Positions 9,225-18,106 are shown, counted from the first letter of the stretch. The stretch: DNA of 64,000 nucleotides from Ruegeria sp. Alg231-54 (GCF_900143525.1 NZ_FREZ01000002.1:124001-188000), one strand, 5' to 3'. Program-made: numbers and translations. The notes: a model not told the origin generated them from the letters alone.

Positions 9225-9462
9225 CATAGGTAGCAGTCTAATCACTTCAACTTTTGGAACACTACGTGCAAGCTTGGACTCTCCATAGGCCCATACAGGA
9301 GCGTCGCCCTCTGGTACCCATGCGTCCCATGCGACGTTCATCTTAGCATTTCTCGCGTCTGTTCTGCCACTGTAGGTGCGCCGACGTCTGGCCGCATAGA
9401 TAGGCCACACCATTGCGTTTGACGATTTTGCTCATGAGCTGGCCGGTTTCAATACGAGTGAT
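9225..9462 (-). pseudogene. RidA (YjgF/YER057c) family pseudogene
   Basis: The first part, read in one frame from about 9462 to 9388, gives RIETGQLMSKIVKRNGVAYLCGQ, the typical N-terminus of roseobacterial RidA proteins. The last part, in another frame down to about 9225, gives AWDAWVPEGDAPVW then ESKLARSVPKVEVI, the typical C-terminus. About 40 central residues, including the trimer-interface core, are missing and the frame changes at the junction near 9380. RidA hydrolyses reactive enamines/imines such as 2-aminoacrylate. It lies directly downstream of a desulfhydrase-family gene whose reaction would release exactly such an intermediate, so its loss is notable. The gene is almost certainly dead. 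Confidence 0.8.
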
Positions 9463-9654
9463 GGTCTTGTCTTGTATCTTCTCTTTGTCGAAATTTGCTG
9501 TGATGCTGGCTGGTCTGGTTACCCGAAGCCAAAAAAGGTCTTTCGAGTTTTAATAGAGACACAGATGGCTCATCGCTAGGGTTTCAGGAGTTTCGTTTGG
9601 GCACCAAAGATGGAGGCAAGCAAGTTTCTGAAACGTATAAGAACTGCGAACGCT
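9463..9654. other. Gap between RidA pseudogene and desulfhydrase-like gene
   Basis: No gene, clear terminator or repeat is seen here; it is the 3' flank of the operon. Confidence 0.4.
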
Positions 9655-10671
9655 TCAAGTTGGGTTGTCGATCAAATCACTTTGATATCCAAAGAGTGCG
9701 GGCAATCCACCCGTGTGTAACAATACGATTTTTTCGCCTGGCTTGATCTTCCCACTTTCGACCAGGTTCAGCAAACCAGCGAACGTTTTTGCAGAATAAA
9801 CAGGGTCGAGGAAAATCCCTTCCGTCCGGGCCATCTTTTCCAATGCAGCGCGCGTTATTGCATTCACTTTGCCATAACCCGGCGGCAAGGCCTCATCAAA
9901 AACATCGATCTTGTCCTGTAGAAGTCCTGCGTTGATATCCAGCAAGTCCGCAAGTTTCCGCAAAACGACCTTCATTCGGGCCTGCTGCTTTTCACGATCT
10001 CTGCGCACACAAATCCCATACACCGAGGCAGTGCTTTCTTCCAACGCCAGACCGGTCAGCAGTCCGCCATGTGTGGCACCGCTACCCGAGGGGACGACGA
10101 CCGCGTCGAAATCCGGCATCTGCTGATACAATTCCTGTCCGGCCACGACATAGCCCAAGGCACCCAAGGGCGGATGGCCCAGCCCCAGATGAATAACGTA
10201 CGGTTTGTGACCTTTGGCTTTCAATTCAACTGCGCGCGCATGCAGCGCTGCGTCCGCTCCGGTTTCGTCTTCTCCTTCAGGGTAACTCATATGCTCGGCA
10301 CCCAGGATTTGTGCCAGCAACACGTTCCCGGACGAATAGTACTCCGCCCCCATGTCAGGGACACGCTCTTCCAACTGAAGCACGGATTGCATGCCCAGTT
10401 TGGCTGCCGCAGCGGCCGCAGACCGAACGAAATTGGATTGGACAGCGCCGGTGATCAGAATGGTATCAGCACCTTGTTGACGCGCATCTCCGAAATAGAA
10501 TTCAAGCTGCCGTGTTTTGTTGCCACCAAAACTAAGCCCAGTCAGATCATCACGTTTCAGCCAGAGATCGATACCCAGTTCTGCCGACAAGTTGTCCAGA
10601 CGCTCCAAAGGAGTTGGGCCGGACATGAGTTGGGCGCGTGGAAATCTGTGCAGATTATCGTTTCGTGTCAT
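9655..10671 (-). CDS. PLP-dependent D-cysteine desulfhydrase / cysteate sulfo-lyase family enzyme
   Basis: A 338-residue fold-type II PLP enzyme of the DcyD/CuyA/ACC-deaminase family. GGNKTRQLE (residues 49-57) carries the predicted PLP lysine, Lys52; QSN near residue 100 and the Gly-rich phosphate-binding loop SGSGATHGG are present. Family members beta-eliminate D-cysteine (giving sulfide) or L-cysteate (giving sulfite), leaving 2-aminoacrylate that becomes pyruvate and ammonia. Here QSN is followed by FVR rather than the HAR I recall from characterised DcyD/CuyA, so the substrate may differ. GAAGG lies eight bases before the ATG at 10671. Ten bases upstream is a TauE-type exporter gene, which would suit a reaction that frees sulfite. 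Confidence 0.82.
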   Translation of the reverse strand: MTRNDNLHRFPRAQLMSGPTPLERLDNLSAELGIDLWLKRDDLTGLSFGGNKTRQLEFYFGDARQQGADTILITGAVQSNFVRSAAAAAAKLGMQSVLQLEERVPDMGAEYYSSGNVLLAQILGAEHMSYPEGEDETGADAALHARAVELKAKGHKPYVIHLGLGHPPLGALGYVVAGQELYQQMPDFDAVVVPSGSGATHGGLLTGLALEESTASVYGICVRRDREKQQARMKVVLRKLADLLDINAGLLQDKIDVFDEALPPGYGKVNAITRAALEKMARTEGIFLDPVYSAKTFAGLLNLVESGKIKPGEKIVLLHTGGLPALFGYQSDLIDNPT

Positions 10672-10681
10672 TGTGTAACCT

Positions 10682-11416
10682 TCAAGACCAAGCCAATAAA
10701 TGCGCGCGATAGAACAAAACACAGCAGGCAATCAGGGATACCACGCGGATCACTGTTATGACCACCGACTGTGGTAAGTAAGGGCCTGCCGCACGACCAA
10801 GTAGGCTGCCGATCAGAGTTATGGCAACGAACCCCAGTATTTGCGGTTCATATGAGATTGCCTGCGCGTTGGACAAGCTGTGCAACAAAAATGCGATGCC
10901 ATATGCCACCAGCGCTATCGGTTGAACCAACTTTGCCACCTCTTTGGCGGAACGACCCTTTGCTATCAAACCGAACACCATTAGCGGGCCCGGTGTCGCC
11001 GCCCAAACAGTCGCAAGCCCAGACAGTCCTGTAACGACTGAAAACCCAGTGTTGCCAATGGATCCCCGCAAGGGGAGCAAGGTTGTAATCAACCCGATCA
11101 GCAATAGACAGGCCGTCAGGGCAAGAACAAATGCTTCGCTCAAAAAGGGATACACAACAAGGCCGGCGGCAACTCCGACACAGCATCCAATGACCGCGGT
11201 TCGGATTAGTTGACGGTTGTTTTTTAGAACATGCCGGTCTGTCGCTACCACTGATACAAATGTGTTTAGCAAAAGCAAAACGGGAACCGCTGTTGACGTG
11301 CCAAGCAAAATCATCATGGGCGGTCCCGCGATGATGCTGAACCCGATACCAACACCGACTTGCAGCATTGCGCCAAGGCAGATGGCAATCATCAGGATGG
11401 ACAAGTCAACGGACAC
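10682..11416 (-). CDS. TauE/SafE family membrane permease, putative sulfite/organosulfonate exporter
   Basis: A 244-residue, very hydrophobic protein with about seven to eight membrane helices and the repeated Gly/Pro-rich pattern (GVGIGF...GPPMMI, later ATPGPLMVFG) of the TauE/SafE (formerly DUF81) family. In taurine and cysteate degraders, members of this family export the sulfite released from C2/C3 sulfonates. The GTG start at 11416 has GGAG six bases upstream. It sits ten bases before the desulfhydrase/sulfo-lyase-like gene and is surely co-transcribed with it. Export of sulfite or of another small anion is inferred from this pairing. Confidence 0.82.
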   Translation of the reverse strand: MSVDLSILMIAICLGAMLQVGVGIGFSIIAGPPMMILLGTSTAVPVLLLLNTFVSVVATDRHVLKNNRQLIRTAVIGCCVGVAAGLVVYPFLSEAFVLALTACLLLIGLITTLLPLRGSIGNTGFSVVTGLSGLATVWAATPGPLMVFGLIAKGRSAKEVAKLVQPIALVAYGIAFLLHSLSNAQAISYEPQILGFVAITLIGSLLGRAAGPYLPQSVVITVIRVVSLIACCVLFYRAHLLAWS

Positions 11417-11426
11417 CCAAAACTCC

Positions 11427-11484
11427 TATGGACCAAAGCAATGTCGCAAGGCCTCAGATATCCTGAGTTCTTGGCCAGGGTCCA
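11427..11484 (-). other. Nested inverted repeats between racemase and TauE genes
   Basis: The 102-base gap inside the operon holds an outer pair (TGGACC at 11429-11434 with GGTCCA at 11479-11484). Inside are a GGCC pair and the hairpin CTCAG-GATAT-CTGAG read on the minus strand. It could be a processing or regulatory RNA structure; no known riboswitch class is recognised. Confidence 0.35.
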
Positions 11485-11518
11485 TTCTATTTCTCTTTCA
11501 TTGACTGTTTTGGCACGG

Positions 11519-12268
11519 TCAGCGCTGCCACGGCATCAGTCCCGAGTATTGCGCCCGGGCCGTCACAGCGTGCGCCATTTGCGCCAGTGTGGTCAGGTCA
11601 AAAACAGGAAGCCGCAGTTCTTCCTGAAGCCGCGATGCGTAAGGCGGCAGGTCCGTGCATTCCAAAACCAACGACCGAATGCCCGGAGCTTCAAGAACCA
11701 GAGTACGGGCCGCATCCATGACCTCGGTCTCGATCAGGTCCGTGTCCATCCGGGTCCGTGTGTTCCGCAAGATCACTTCGGCGAATTCTGTGGTATCTTC
11801 CAATCCCTTCACGGCCACAGGAACACCTGATGCACCGACACCTTCGAAATGCCGGGGCGTCAATGCGGATCCATCCGCGGTTAGCACGCCCACTGGCGCG
11901 TTGGCACCGGTCATTTGAAAGGCCAGCGGCACTTGGATCAGGCTGGAGGCAAAGACAGGCACTGAAACCGCAGCTGACAATTCTTTTTGAAACAAGGCTA
12001 GAAAGCCGCAACTGCCTGTGATGGCTCGCACGCCTTCAGCCTCAAGCCGCTTGGCGCCTTCGATGAACGGTGCCAGTAACTCGGGCGAAGGGTTGTTTAG
12101 CAAGGTCGGGACAGTCACACCGTCGATCATCTCATACAGAACAGGAAATGGTAGACTGGAAGGGTTCTTGATATGGCCCGGTGGTTTTGGAAAATAGCTT
12201 TCAAGGCACAAGACACCTATTGACGCCCCGCAGATGTTCTGACCACCGTTGTAGATTGGCATAGTCAT
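11519..12268 (-). CDS. Aspartate/glutamate racemase superfamily protein
   Basis: A 249-residue member of the Asp/Glu/hydantoin racemase superfamily. It has the two expected catalytic cysteines, Cys87 in GSCGF and Cys204 in LECTD, one in each pseudo-symmetric half, so a two-base cofactor-free racemase mechanism is plausible. The start at 12268 (GAAGGA a few bases upstream) is preferred; a second ATG lies six bases further on, and the frame runs back into the upstream gene without a good site. It lies 22 bases after the DadA-like gene. In this operon it would interconvert the D and L forms of the imported amino acid. Confidence 0.8.
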   Translation of the reverse strand: MTMPIYNGGQNICGASIGVLCLESYFPKPPGHIKNPSSLPFPVLYEMIDGVTVPTLLNNPSPELLAPFIEGAKRLEAEGVRAITGSCGFLALFQKELSAAVSVPVFASSLIQVPLAFQMTGANAPVGVLTADGSALTPRHFEGVGASGVPVAVKGLEDTTEFAEVILRNTRTRMDTDLIETEVMDAARTLVLEAPGIRSLVLECTDLPPYASRLQEELRLPVFDLTTLAQMAHAVTARAQYSGLMPWQR

Positions 12269-12290
12269 CGGATCCTTCTGATTTGAAACT

Positions 12291-13529
12291 TTAAAACCGG
12301 GCCAGAGAAAACGGGGCCAGATCGATGTTTGGGCTGCGACCAGACACAATATCGGCGACAAGTTCACCGGTCTTTGGGGCCATCATCAGCCCATAGTGAG
12401 AATGCCCGAACGCGGTATAGAGCCCTTCCCGCCCGTTAACTGGTCCGATCGCCGGCAAACTGTCCGGAAAGGACGGGCGTCGACCCATCCAAAATTGTGC
12501 CTCGCCTGTATCGAGGCCTGGCAGCATGGCCTTGGCTTGTTCGGTCAGGATTTTTTTCTTGCGAGGATCAGCGGGCGCGTCGACGCTACCAAATTCAGCC
12601 GTGCCAGCGACTCTCAAACCGTCCTGCATTGAACTTGCGACCACCTTTGCGTCTACATCCATGACCGAATTGTTCAATTGGGCCGAGGGCTTAGGGAATT
12701 CGACGTGGTAACCCCGCTCGGCCACAAGCGGCACAGGCATCCCCAGTGGTTTCAGCAGGTCGGCGGACCACACACCGGCCGCGAGGATGATGCTGGCGGC
12801 ACGCAACGTGCCCTGCGAGGTTGTAATCTGCCAACCACCATCTTCAGCCGGTGTCAGTTTGGTGACTTCGGTTTGAACTATTTCGGCGCCTTGCGAGCGC
12901 GCTTTTTCTGCCAGAATTGCCCCCACACGTCCTGGTGAGGTTACGCGTGCCTGACCTTTGATCACGATCGCGGCTTTGAATTCCTCTGACAGTGCAGGTT
13001 CCAGGCCGCGCAACTCGGCACCATCGACAAACTCCAGATCGCCTCCTTTTTCCTGGCGGATCAGATATCCAAGCCCATTCAGATCAGCCTGCTTCCGGTG
13101 GCGAAAAGCGTGAATATAGTAGCTGTCAGTGATCAGGTTTTCGTGCCCGGTGCCTTGAAGATGACGCCGATACAGGTCGATAGAAGGGCGGCACAAAAGC
13201 TCCATCGCGTCCGAGATTTCGCGCACTGACTTTTCACCGGAGTTTCCCAAAAACCGCAGCCCCCAGGGGATCATTTTGGCCCAATAGCCAGGCTTGACCG
13301 AAAGCGCGCTTTTTGGGTCCAGCAGCATCCGGGGCAGTGATTTCCATATACCCGGCATCGCTTGAGGAATGATTGACCACGGTGAGACGACACCTGCATT
13401 GCCAAACGATGTTTCCTGACCTGGTTCACCACGGTCAATCAATCGAACCGGAATGCCGCGTTCCTGTAACGACAAAGCGCAACAAATGCCGACGATCCCT
13501 GCGCCGATGATAGTCACTTGTTCTGTCAT
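12291..13529 (-). CDS. dadA: D-amino acid dehydrogenase (DadA-like)
   Basis: A 412-residue DAO-family flavoprotein with GAGIVGICCAL at residues 9-19 and the body of the small subunit of D-amino acid dehydrogenase. The family oxidises D-amino acids to 2-oxo acids and ammonia, feeding electrons to the quinone pool at the inner membrane. It starts four bases after the TRAP permease stop, so they are co-translated. Beside a racemase it would deaminate the D-form of the transported substrate. Roseobacters have several DadA paralogues, so this is not necessarily the alanine-catabolic one. Confidence 0.82.
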   Translation of the reverse strand: MTEQVTIIGAGIVGICCALSLQERGIPVRLIDRGEPGQETSFGNAGVVSPWSIIPQAMPGIWKSLPRMLLDPKSALSVKPGYWAKMIPWGLRFLGNSGEKSVREISDAMELLCRPSIDLYRRHLQGTGHENLITDSYYIHAFRHRKQADLNGLGYLIRQEKGGDLEFVDGAELRGLEPALSEEFKAAIVIKGQARVTSPGRVGAILAEKARSQGAEIVQTEVTKLTPAEDGGWQITTSQGTLRAASIILAAGVWSADLLKPLGMPVPLVAERGYHVEFPKPSAQLNNSVMDVDAKVVASSMQDGLRVAGTAEFGSVDAPADPRKKKILTEQAKAMLPGLDTGEAQFWMGRRPSFPDSLPAIGPVNGREGLYTAFGHSHYGLMMAPKTGELVADIVSGRSPNIDLAPFSLARF

Positions 13530-13533
13530 CGAT

Positions 13534-15747
13534 TCAGGCCGGTGAGTGACTGCGATTGCGGGCGATTAGTTGGGTGACAATGACCGGCGAGGCCACAGCC
13601 ATCGCGATCAGATCTGCCGTCAGACTAGGCGCAACAAAGATAATCCCCGCGATGGCCAACAGAATGCGCGATGCGATATTCAGCGGACTCAACCAATACC
13701 CAACCACAGCCGCCGACAGCGCAATAACCCCGGCGATGCAACTGGTCGCGGTATAGGTGAATTCCCATAGGTTGAACCCGGTTGACGACACGAACAGCAG
13801 GACCGGCGCATAGACAAAGGCCATGGGCGCGATCACTTTGCCCAATCCAAGGGTGAAAGCAGAAAGGCCAGTTCGGAACGGGTTTGAGTTCGCAATGGCT
13901 GCCGCGGCATAGGCTGAAGTACAGACCGGTGGTGTAATCTCGGACACCACACCATAGTAGAGCACGAAAAGGTGGCTGGCGATGGGTGGAACACCCAGCT
14001 GCGCCAGCGCAGGCTGCGCCACTGACACCAGCATGATATACAGCGCGGTGGTCGGAATGCCCGCGCCCATCAGGATACAGACGACGGCGATGAACACCAG
14101 TGAGATGAACAATTGTAAGTCTTCCATCGCAAAGAACTGGAAGCTGCCGAACGAGATCATGTTGTACAGATCCGATGCCAGGTTGCCTGCGCCCTGTGTA
14201 ACCATGAAACCGATGCGGAACCCGATGCCAGTGGTGTTGATCACGCCTACCACGATACCGACCGCAGCAGCGGCGGCGCCCACGGCCAGCGAGTATTTAA
14301 CACCCAATTCTACCGCCTGCAGCATCTCGGGCACTTCGATGCGTTTTTGAGGGTTCAATGTTGCGACGACCGTCAATCCGCACAGGATTGTTGTCATGGT
14401 CAGGTCAAAGCCGCCGTCTGAGAACTTCCACAGTACAAAGCTGAGGAACGCTGCCGCGTAGATCAGCGTCGGAGGTTGCCTCAAGCGCGACATGCCCGCG
14501 ATTACCGCAAGTGATATGCCGCAGAAGGCCGACATGAAGGGCGTGTAACCCGTGAACAGAACCACTAGCAGGCCGATCAGGGGCACTATGTTGGCCCAGC
14601 CTTCGGCCCAGACGGCTTTGAGCTGCGGCAGTTGCTCTTTGGTCAGACCTTTGAGATTTAGCTTGCGTGCCATCAGGTGCACGACAGCAAAGACGCCAAC
14701 ATAGTGCAGGAGTGCTGGGAAAATCGCAGCAATAACGATGGTGGTGTAGGGAACCTCAAGAAACTCTGCCATGATAAAGGCAGCGGCACCCATGATCGGC
14801 GGAGTGATCTGACCACCCGCCGAGGAAGCAGCCTCGACCCCACCCGCAAAATGGCCGGGGTATCCAAGGCGCTTCATGTTGGGAATTGTCAGCGCGCCGG
14901 TTGATACGGTGTTGGCCACCGAAGAGCCCGAGATCGTGCCGAAGAAGGCCGAGGATACCACCGACACTTTTGCCGGACCGCCGGTATAGCGGCCCGCCAA
15001 AATGGTGGCGTTATCGATGAAAAGTTGCCCCAACCCGGTGCGTTGCGCGATCACGCCAAACAGCACAAAGTGGAAAACGATTGTCGAGACGACCCAAAGC
15101 GTGACGCCATAGATGCCCTCCTGCGGGAAATACATCGACGATACGAAGGTTTTAAAGTTCACGCCGGGGTGTTGTAGCAAACCGGGGAAATAGGGGCCTA
15201 ACAGCGCATACGAGATAAACACACAGATAATCAGTGGCAGCACCCAGCCTAAAGTGCGGCGCGCGATATCGAGCACCAGCAGGATTATTATGACGCCCAG
15301 TACTACGTCATAGCTATTTGGGTTACCCATGCGGAACGTCTGTTCCTCAATTCCCAGAAACGGAATGCCACGCCAGGCAACACCAACATACAAAGCTGCA
15401 ATGATCCCAAGGGCCATGAAGACCAGATCGTAAAGAGGGATGTTGCCGATGCGGAACCGGCTGACCCTGAGCGCATAAAGGCTTTTGGCCCCGATAATCG
15501 GGATTGTCGCGTAGACCAGAATGAACAGCAGAGCCAGATAGATGCCCATGTGCCAGTGATCGGCCGGCAGGCCAAAACCGGCCGTAAAGAACTCATAAAA
15601 TGCAAAGATCAGGGCCACAACGCGCAGGACCTTGCCGGTTGTCGGCGTAACCTGCCGGACAGCGGCACCCTCGTCGAACTGTTCTTCGATAGCCGCTAGT
15701 TCTTCGGCTGTGAGTTCGTGGTCATCAAGATTCTGAGTCGTGGACAT
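13534..15747 (-). CDS. TAXI-type TRAP transporter, fused 4TM/12TM permease
   Basis: A 737-residue integral membrane protein with many helices. It is the fusion of the small DctQ-like and large DctM-like TRAP subunits typical of the TAXI subfamily. Conserved stretches include TISGSSVANTVSTGALTIP (about residues 260-280) and GAGIPTTALYIML later in the chain. It drives Na+- or H+-coupled uptake of a small organic acid or amino acid delivered by the TAXI binding protein encoded just upstream. ATG at 15747 follows AGGGGG; an in-frame ATG at 15801 would add 18 residues without a site. The acidic N-terminal 40 residues are cytoplasmic. Confidence 0.92.
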   Translation of the reverse strand: MSTTQNLDDHELTAEELAAIEEQFDEGAAVRQVTPTTGKVLRVVALIFAFYEFFTAGFGLPADHWHMGIYLALLFILVYATIPIIGAKSLYALRVSRFRIGNIPLYDLVFMALGIIAALYVGVAWRGIPFLGIEEQTFRMGNPNSYDVVLGVIIILLVLDIARRTLGWVLPLIICVFISYALLGPYFPGLLQHPGVNFKTFVSSMYFPQEGIYGVTLWVVSTIVFHFVLFGVIAQRTGLGQLFIDNATILAGRYTGGPAKVSVVSSAFFGTISGSSVANTVSTGALTIPNMKRLGYPGHFAGGVEAASSAGGQITPPIMGAAAFIMAEFLEVPYTTIVIAAIFPALLHYVGVFAVVHLMARKLNLKGLTKEQLPQLKAVWAEGWANIVPLIGLLVVLFTGYTPFMSAFCGISLAVIAGMSRLRQPPTLIYAAAFLSFVLWKFSDGGFDLTMTTILCGLTVVATLNPQKRIEVPEMLQAVELGVKYSLAVGAAAAAVGIVVGVINTTGIGFRIGFMVTQGAGNLASDLYNMISFGSFQFFAMEDLQLFISLVFIAVVCILMGAGIPTTALYIMLVSVAQPALAQLGVPPIASHLFVLYYGVVSEITPPVCTSAYAAAAIANSNPFRTGLSAFTLGLGKVIAPMAFVYAPVLLFVSSTGFNLWEFTYTATSCIAGVIALSAAVVGYWLSPLNIASRILLAIAGIIFVAPSLTADLIAMAVASPVIVTQLIARNRSHSPA

Positions 15748-15828
15748 GATGGCCCCCTGATTTCGCGCATTTCGGGTGTGCGGTGCCCCGAATAAGGGCA
15801 CCGGACGATGAGTTGAGATGAGAACAGG

Positions 15829-16836
15829 TTACTGAAGAAGTCCGGCTTCTTTGTAGAACTTCTCAGCACCCGGATGCAGCGGAACGCCCAGTGCTTCGAC
15901 ACCATCCAGAGCGGTATCAGGGGTGATCTGCTTGCCCTTAGCATGACCGTTATCCAGCAGCTTGCGGGTGTTGTCGTTCCACATCGCCTTGGTCAGCTCA
16001 TAGACCAGGTCGTCAGACAGGTCCGACGACACAACCAGCATCGCGCTGACCGCAGGGGTCTTGGTCTCGCCGTCGATGCCTTCATACACGCCACCTGGAA
16101 TGGCTGAGGGGATATAGGCCGGAATGATCTCGTTGATCTTGCCCAGATCTTCGTCCGAGAAGGAATGTAGGTTCATACCTTTGGTCGAAGACAGCTGCAC
16201 CATCGCAGCAACCGGCCAGCCTGCGGCATAGAAATAGGCGTCAAGCTGACCATCGGCCAGACGTTCGGCGCTCTGACTATTGTTCAGCTCGGCCTCATCC
16301 ATGTTGTCACGGTTGACGCCCCAAGCATCCAGCATCTGCAAAACGGCAACCTGCGTGCCGGAACCAGCCTGCGCAATACCAACGCGCTTGCCTTCCAGAT
16401 CACTCAGATCGTTAATCGTCGTGCCGGCCGGAAGCACCAGGTGCAGGTCTTCGGGGAACAGATTGGCGACGATGCGCAGTTTGGGATGAGGTTTGCCTTC
16501 GAACTTACCTTCACCCAGATACATCGAACGGGTGACGTCGGCTGCAGCCAGCCCGGCCTCAAGTTCTCCGTTCTGCACGGCGGCATTGTTGAAGACCGAA
16601 GCGGTGGTGGATTGCGCGATCGCGATCAGGCCCGGAACACCGCACTGGCCGCCTTCTTCACACGGGCGGGATCCCGGAGGGGCGGAGATTCCGTTTGCGA
16701 TGGTGCCACCGATGGGGAAGTAAGTGCCGCCAGCGCCACCAGTGCCAATACGGAAGAACGTGGGGTCCTGCGCCAGCGCGGGGGCTGCCAGCGCGCCCGC
16801 CAATGCAAGACCAGTCAAGCATTTCACAAATTTCAT
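15829..16836 (-). CDS. TAXI family TRAP transporter substrate-binding protein
   Basis: A 335-residue periplasmic protein with a clear signal peptide (cleavage expected after ALA near residue 22). The TAXI-family hallmark is present: IGTGGAGGTYFPIGG just after it and a C-terminal lobe with IPSAIPGGVYEGI. TAXI proteins bind glutamate, 2-oxoglutarate or related acids where known. Start: AAGGGAG lies six bases before the ATG at 16836; an overlapping ATG six bases upstream abuts the site. It is the first gene of the operon, 81 bases before the permease, and faces a divergent LysR gene that is the likely regulator. Confidence 0.92.
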   Translation of the reverse strand: MKFVKCLTGLALAGALAAPALAQDPTFFRIGTGGAGGTYFPIGGTIANGISAPPGSRPCEEGGQCGVPGLIAIAQSTTASVFNNAAVQNGELEAGLAAADVTRSMYLGEGKFEGKPHPKLRIVANLFPEDLHLVLPAGTTINDLSDLEGKRVGIAQAGSGTQVAVLQMLDAWGVNRDNMDEAELNNSQSAERLADGQLDAYFYAAGWPVAAMVQLSSTKGMNLHSFSDEDLGKINEIIPAYIPSAIPGGVYEGIDGETKTPAVSAMLVVSSDLSDDLVYELTKAMWNDNTRKLLDNGHAKGKQITPDTALDGVEALGVPLHPGAEKFYKEAGLLQ

Positions 16837-16965
16837 TATCATCTCCCTTGTTGGAATTTCGGTTTTGGTTTTCCCAAACTTCGATCCCGCAAGCGTAGAG
16901 ACAAACTGCATAAATACAAATTTGTTATATTTCACTAAACTAAAGTTTTGCTTATGTTTAAGATT
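16837..16965. promoter_or_regulatory. Divergent promoter region with candidate LysR operator
   Basis: This AT-rich 129-base region separates the TAXI operon from the LysR gene. The perfect palindrome ACAAATTTGT at 16916-16925 lies within T/A-rich sequence having T-N11-A spacing, as expected of a LysR-type binding site. The palindrome is seen; the regulatory role is inferred. Confidence 0.45.
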
Positions 16966-17934
16966 ATGAACCTGACTCAGCTAACCGTATTTCGTGAGGT
17001 GATGGAGACCGGCTCCATCTCTCAAACCGCCAAGAAACTAAATCGCACGCAGCCCGCGATTAGCCTTGCGTTGAAAAACCTTGAAAAGACACTGGGTCTA
17101 ACGCTGTTCGAACGTAAGGGAAGACGATTGGTGCCAGTCCCCGAGGCGCACTACCTCTTAGCCGAAACTACGGGTATTTTGGACCGCTTGGCGACAATCT
17201 CCAGCACAATGGAAGGACTCATCAAAGGGCATGCCGGAAGCTTGAATATTGCAACTATGCCGGGTCCATCTGCCTTTTTGTTCCCACGTTTCATAAGCCA
17301 ATCAGTTGGTGAAAACCCCGATATTCGCATCACGCTTTCGACACGCAGTTCACCGCAGATTATGGAGCTTGCGGGGACGCAAAATATCGACTTCGGCTTT
17401 GCAGACTTTGAGCATTCAGCCGGCAAAGAACCCCAGTATTCCGCTGAACTTATCCGGGCTGATTGCTTCTGTGCTATTGACTGTGAACATCCTCTTGCGT
17501 CGCGCAAGATCCTGACACTGTCGGATCTTGACGGAACGCCAATGGGCGGCCTGCATCCTTCACACCCGTTCCAACGGAAAGTCCGGCAGGAGTTTGAGGA
17601 CGTTGCCGCGGAGTACAATCAGACTGTTACCTGCCAGTATTTTCTACCTCTTATCCCCTTTGTCAGTTCGGGGCAGTGTTGCAGCATCGTTGACCCGCTG
17701 ACTGTTGCGACCGAAAAAGAGCTTAATCTATCCAATGGAAAGCTTGTGTTTTTACCTTTCGAAAAACCGTTAAGGTATGAATACGCTCTCCTCGAACCCG
17801 ATCACAGACCACCATCCCAATTGGCTATACAGATCAAAGCAGGTTGGAAAGCCGAAGTCTTGAGGAAGTTGGAGGCGGTGACGGCAAACCCTCGCGCCAC
17901 ATCGATTGAAGACGCGCGAGGCGAACAGAGTTGA
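16966..17934 (+). CDS. LysR family transcriptional regulator
   Basis: About 322 residues with the winged helix-turn-helix at residues 1-60 (pattern SISQTAKKLNRTQPAISLALKNLE) and a periplasmic-binding-like effector domain. I chose the ATG at 16966, which gives the usual four residues before the first helix; ATG 16954 is an alternative and neither has a strong ribosome site. Its position, divergent from and sharing a promoter with the TAXI/DadA/racemase/desulfhydrase operon, makes it the probable substrate-responsive activator of that operon. Confidence 0.88.
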   Translation: MNLTQLTVFREVMETGSISQTAKKLNRTQPAISLALKNLEKTLGLTLFERKGRRLVPVPEAHYLLAETTGILDRLATISSTMEGLIKGHAGSLNIATMPGPSAFLFPRFISQSVGENPDIRITLSTRSSPQIMELAGTQNIDFGFADFEHSAGKEPQYSAELIRADCFCAIDCEHPLASRKILTLSDLDGTPMGGLHPSHPFQRKVRQEFEDVAAEYNQTVTCQYFLPLIPFVSSGQCCSIVDPLTVATEKELNLSNGKLVFLPFEKPLRYEYALLEPDHRPPSQLAIQIKAGWKAEVLRKLEAVTANPRATSIEDARGEQS

Positions 17935-18035
17935 TCATCATTGAACTTACGTTCTGAAAACGAATGTTGGTCAATGACTGCTGTGAGACCGAAAACCGAC
18001 TGTCATGCATGCCGCAGCATTCGCTACTAATGGGA

Positions 18036-18048
18036 TGTACCGGCTGCT
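18036..18048 (+). repeat. Left inverted repeat of the IS1111-type element
   Basis: TGTACCGGCTGCT, the exact reverse complement of 19250-19262. Confidence 0.8.
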
Positions 18049-18106
18049 TCACTTGGCAGGTTTGGCTTTTCCTATTTTTGCAAACAGGAGAAGCAGTAAT
18101 AAAATG

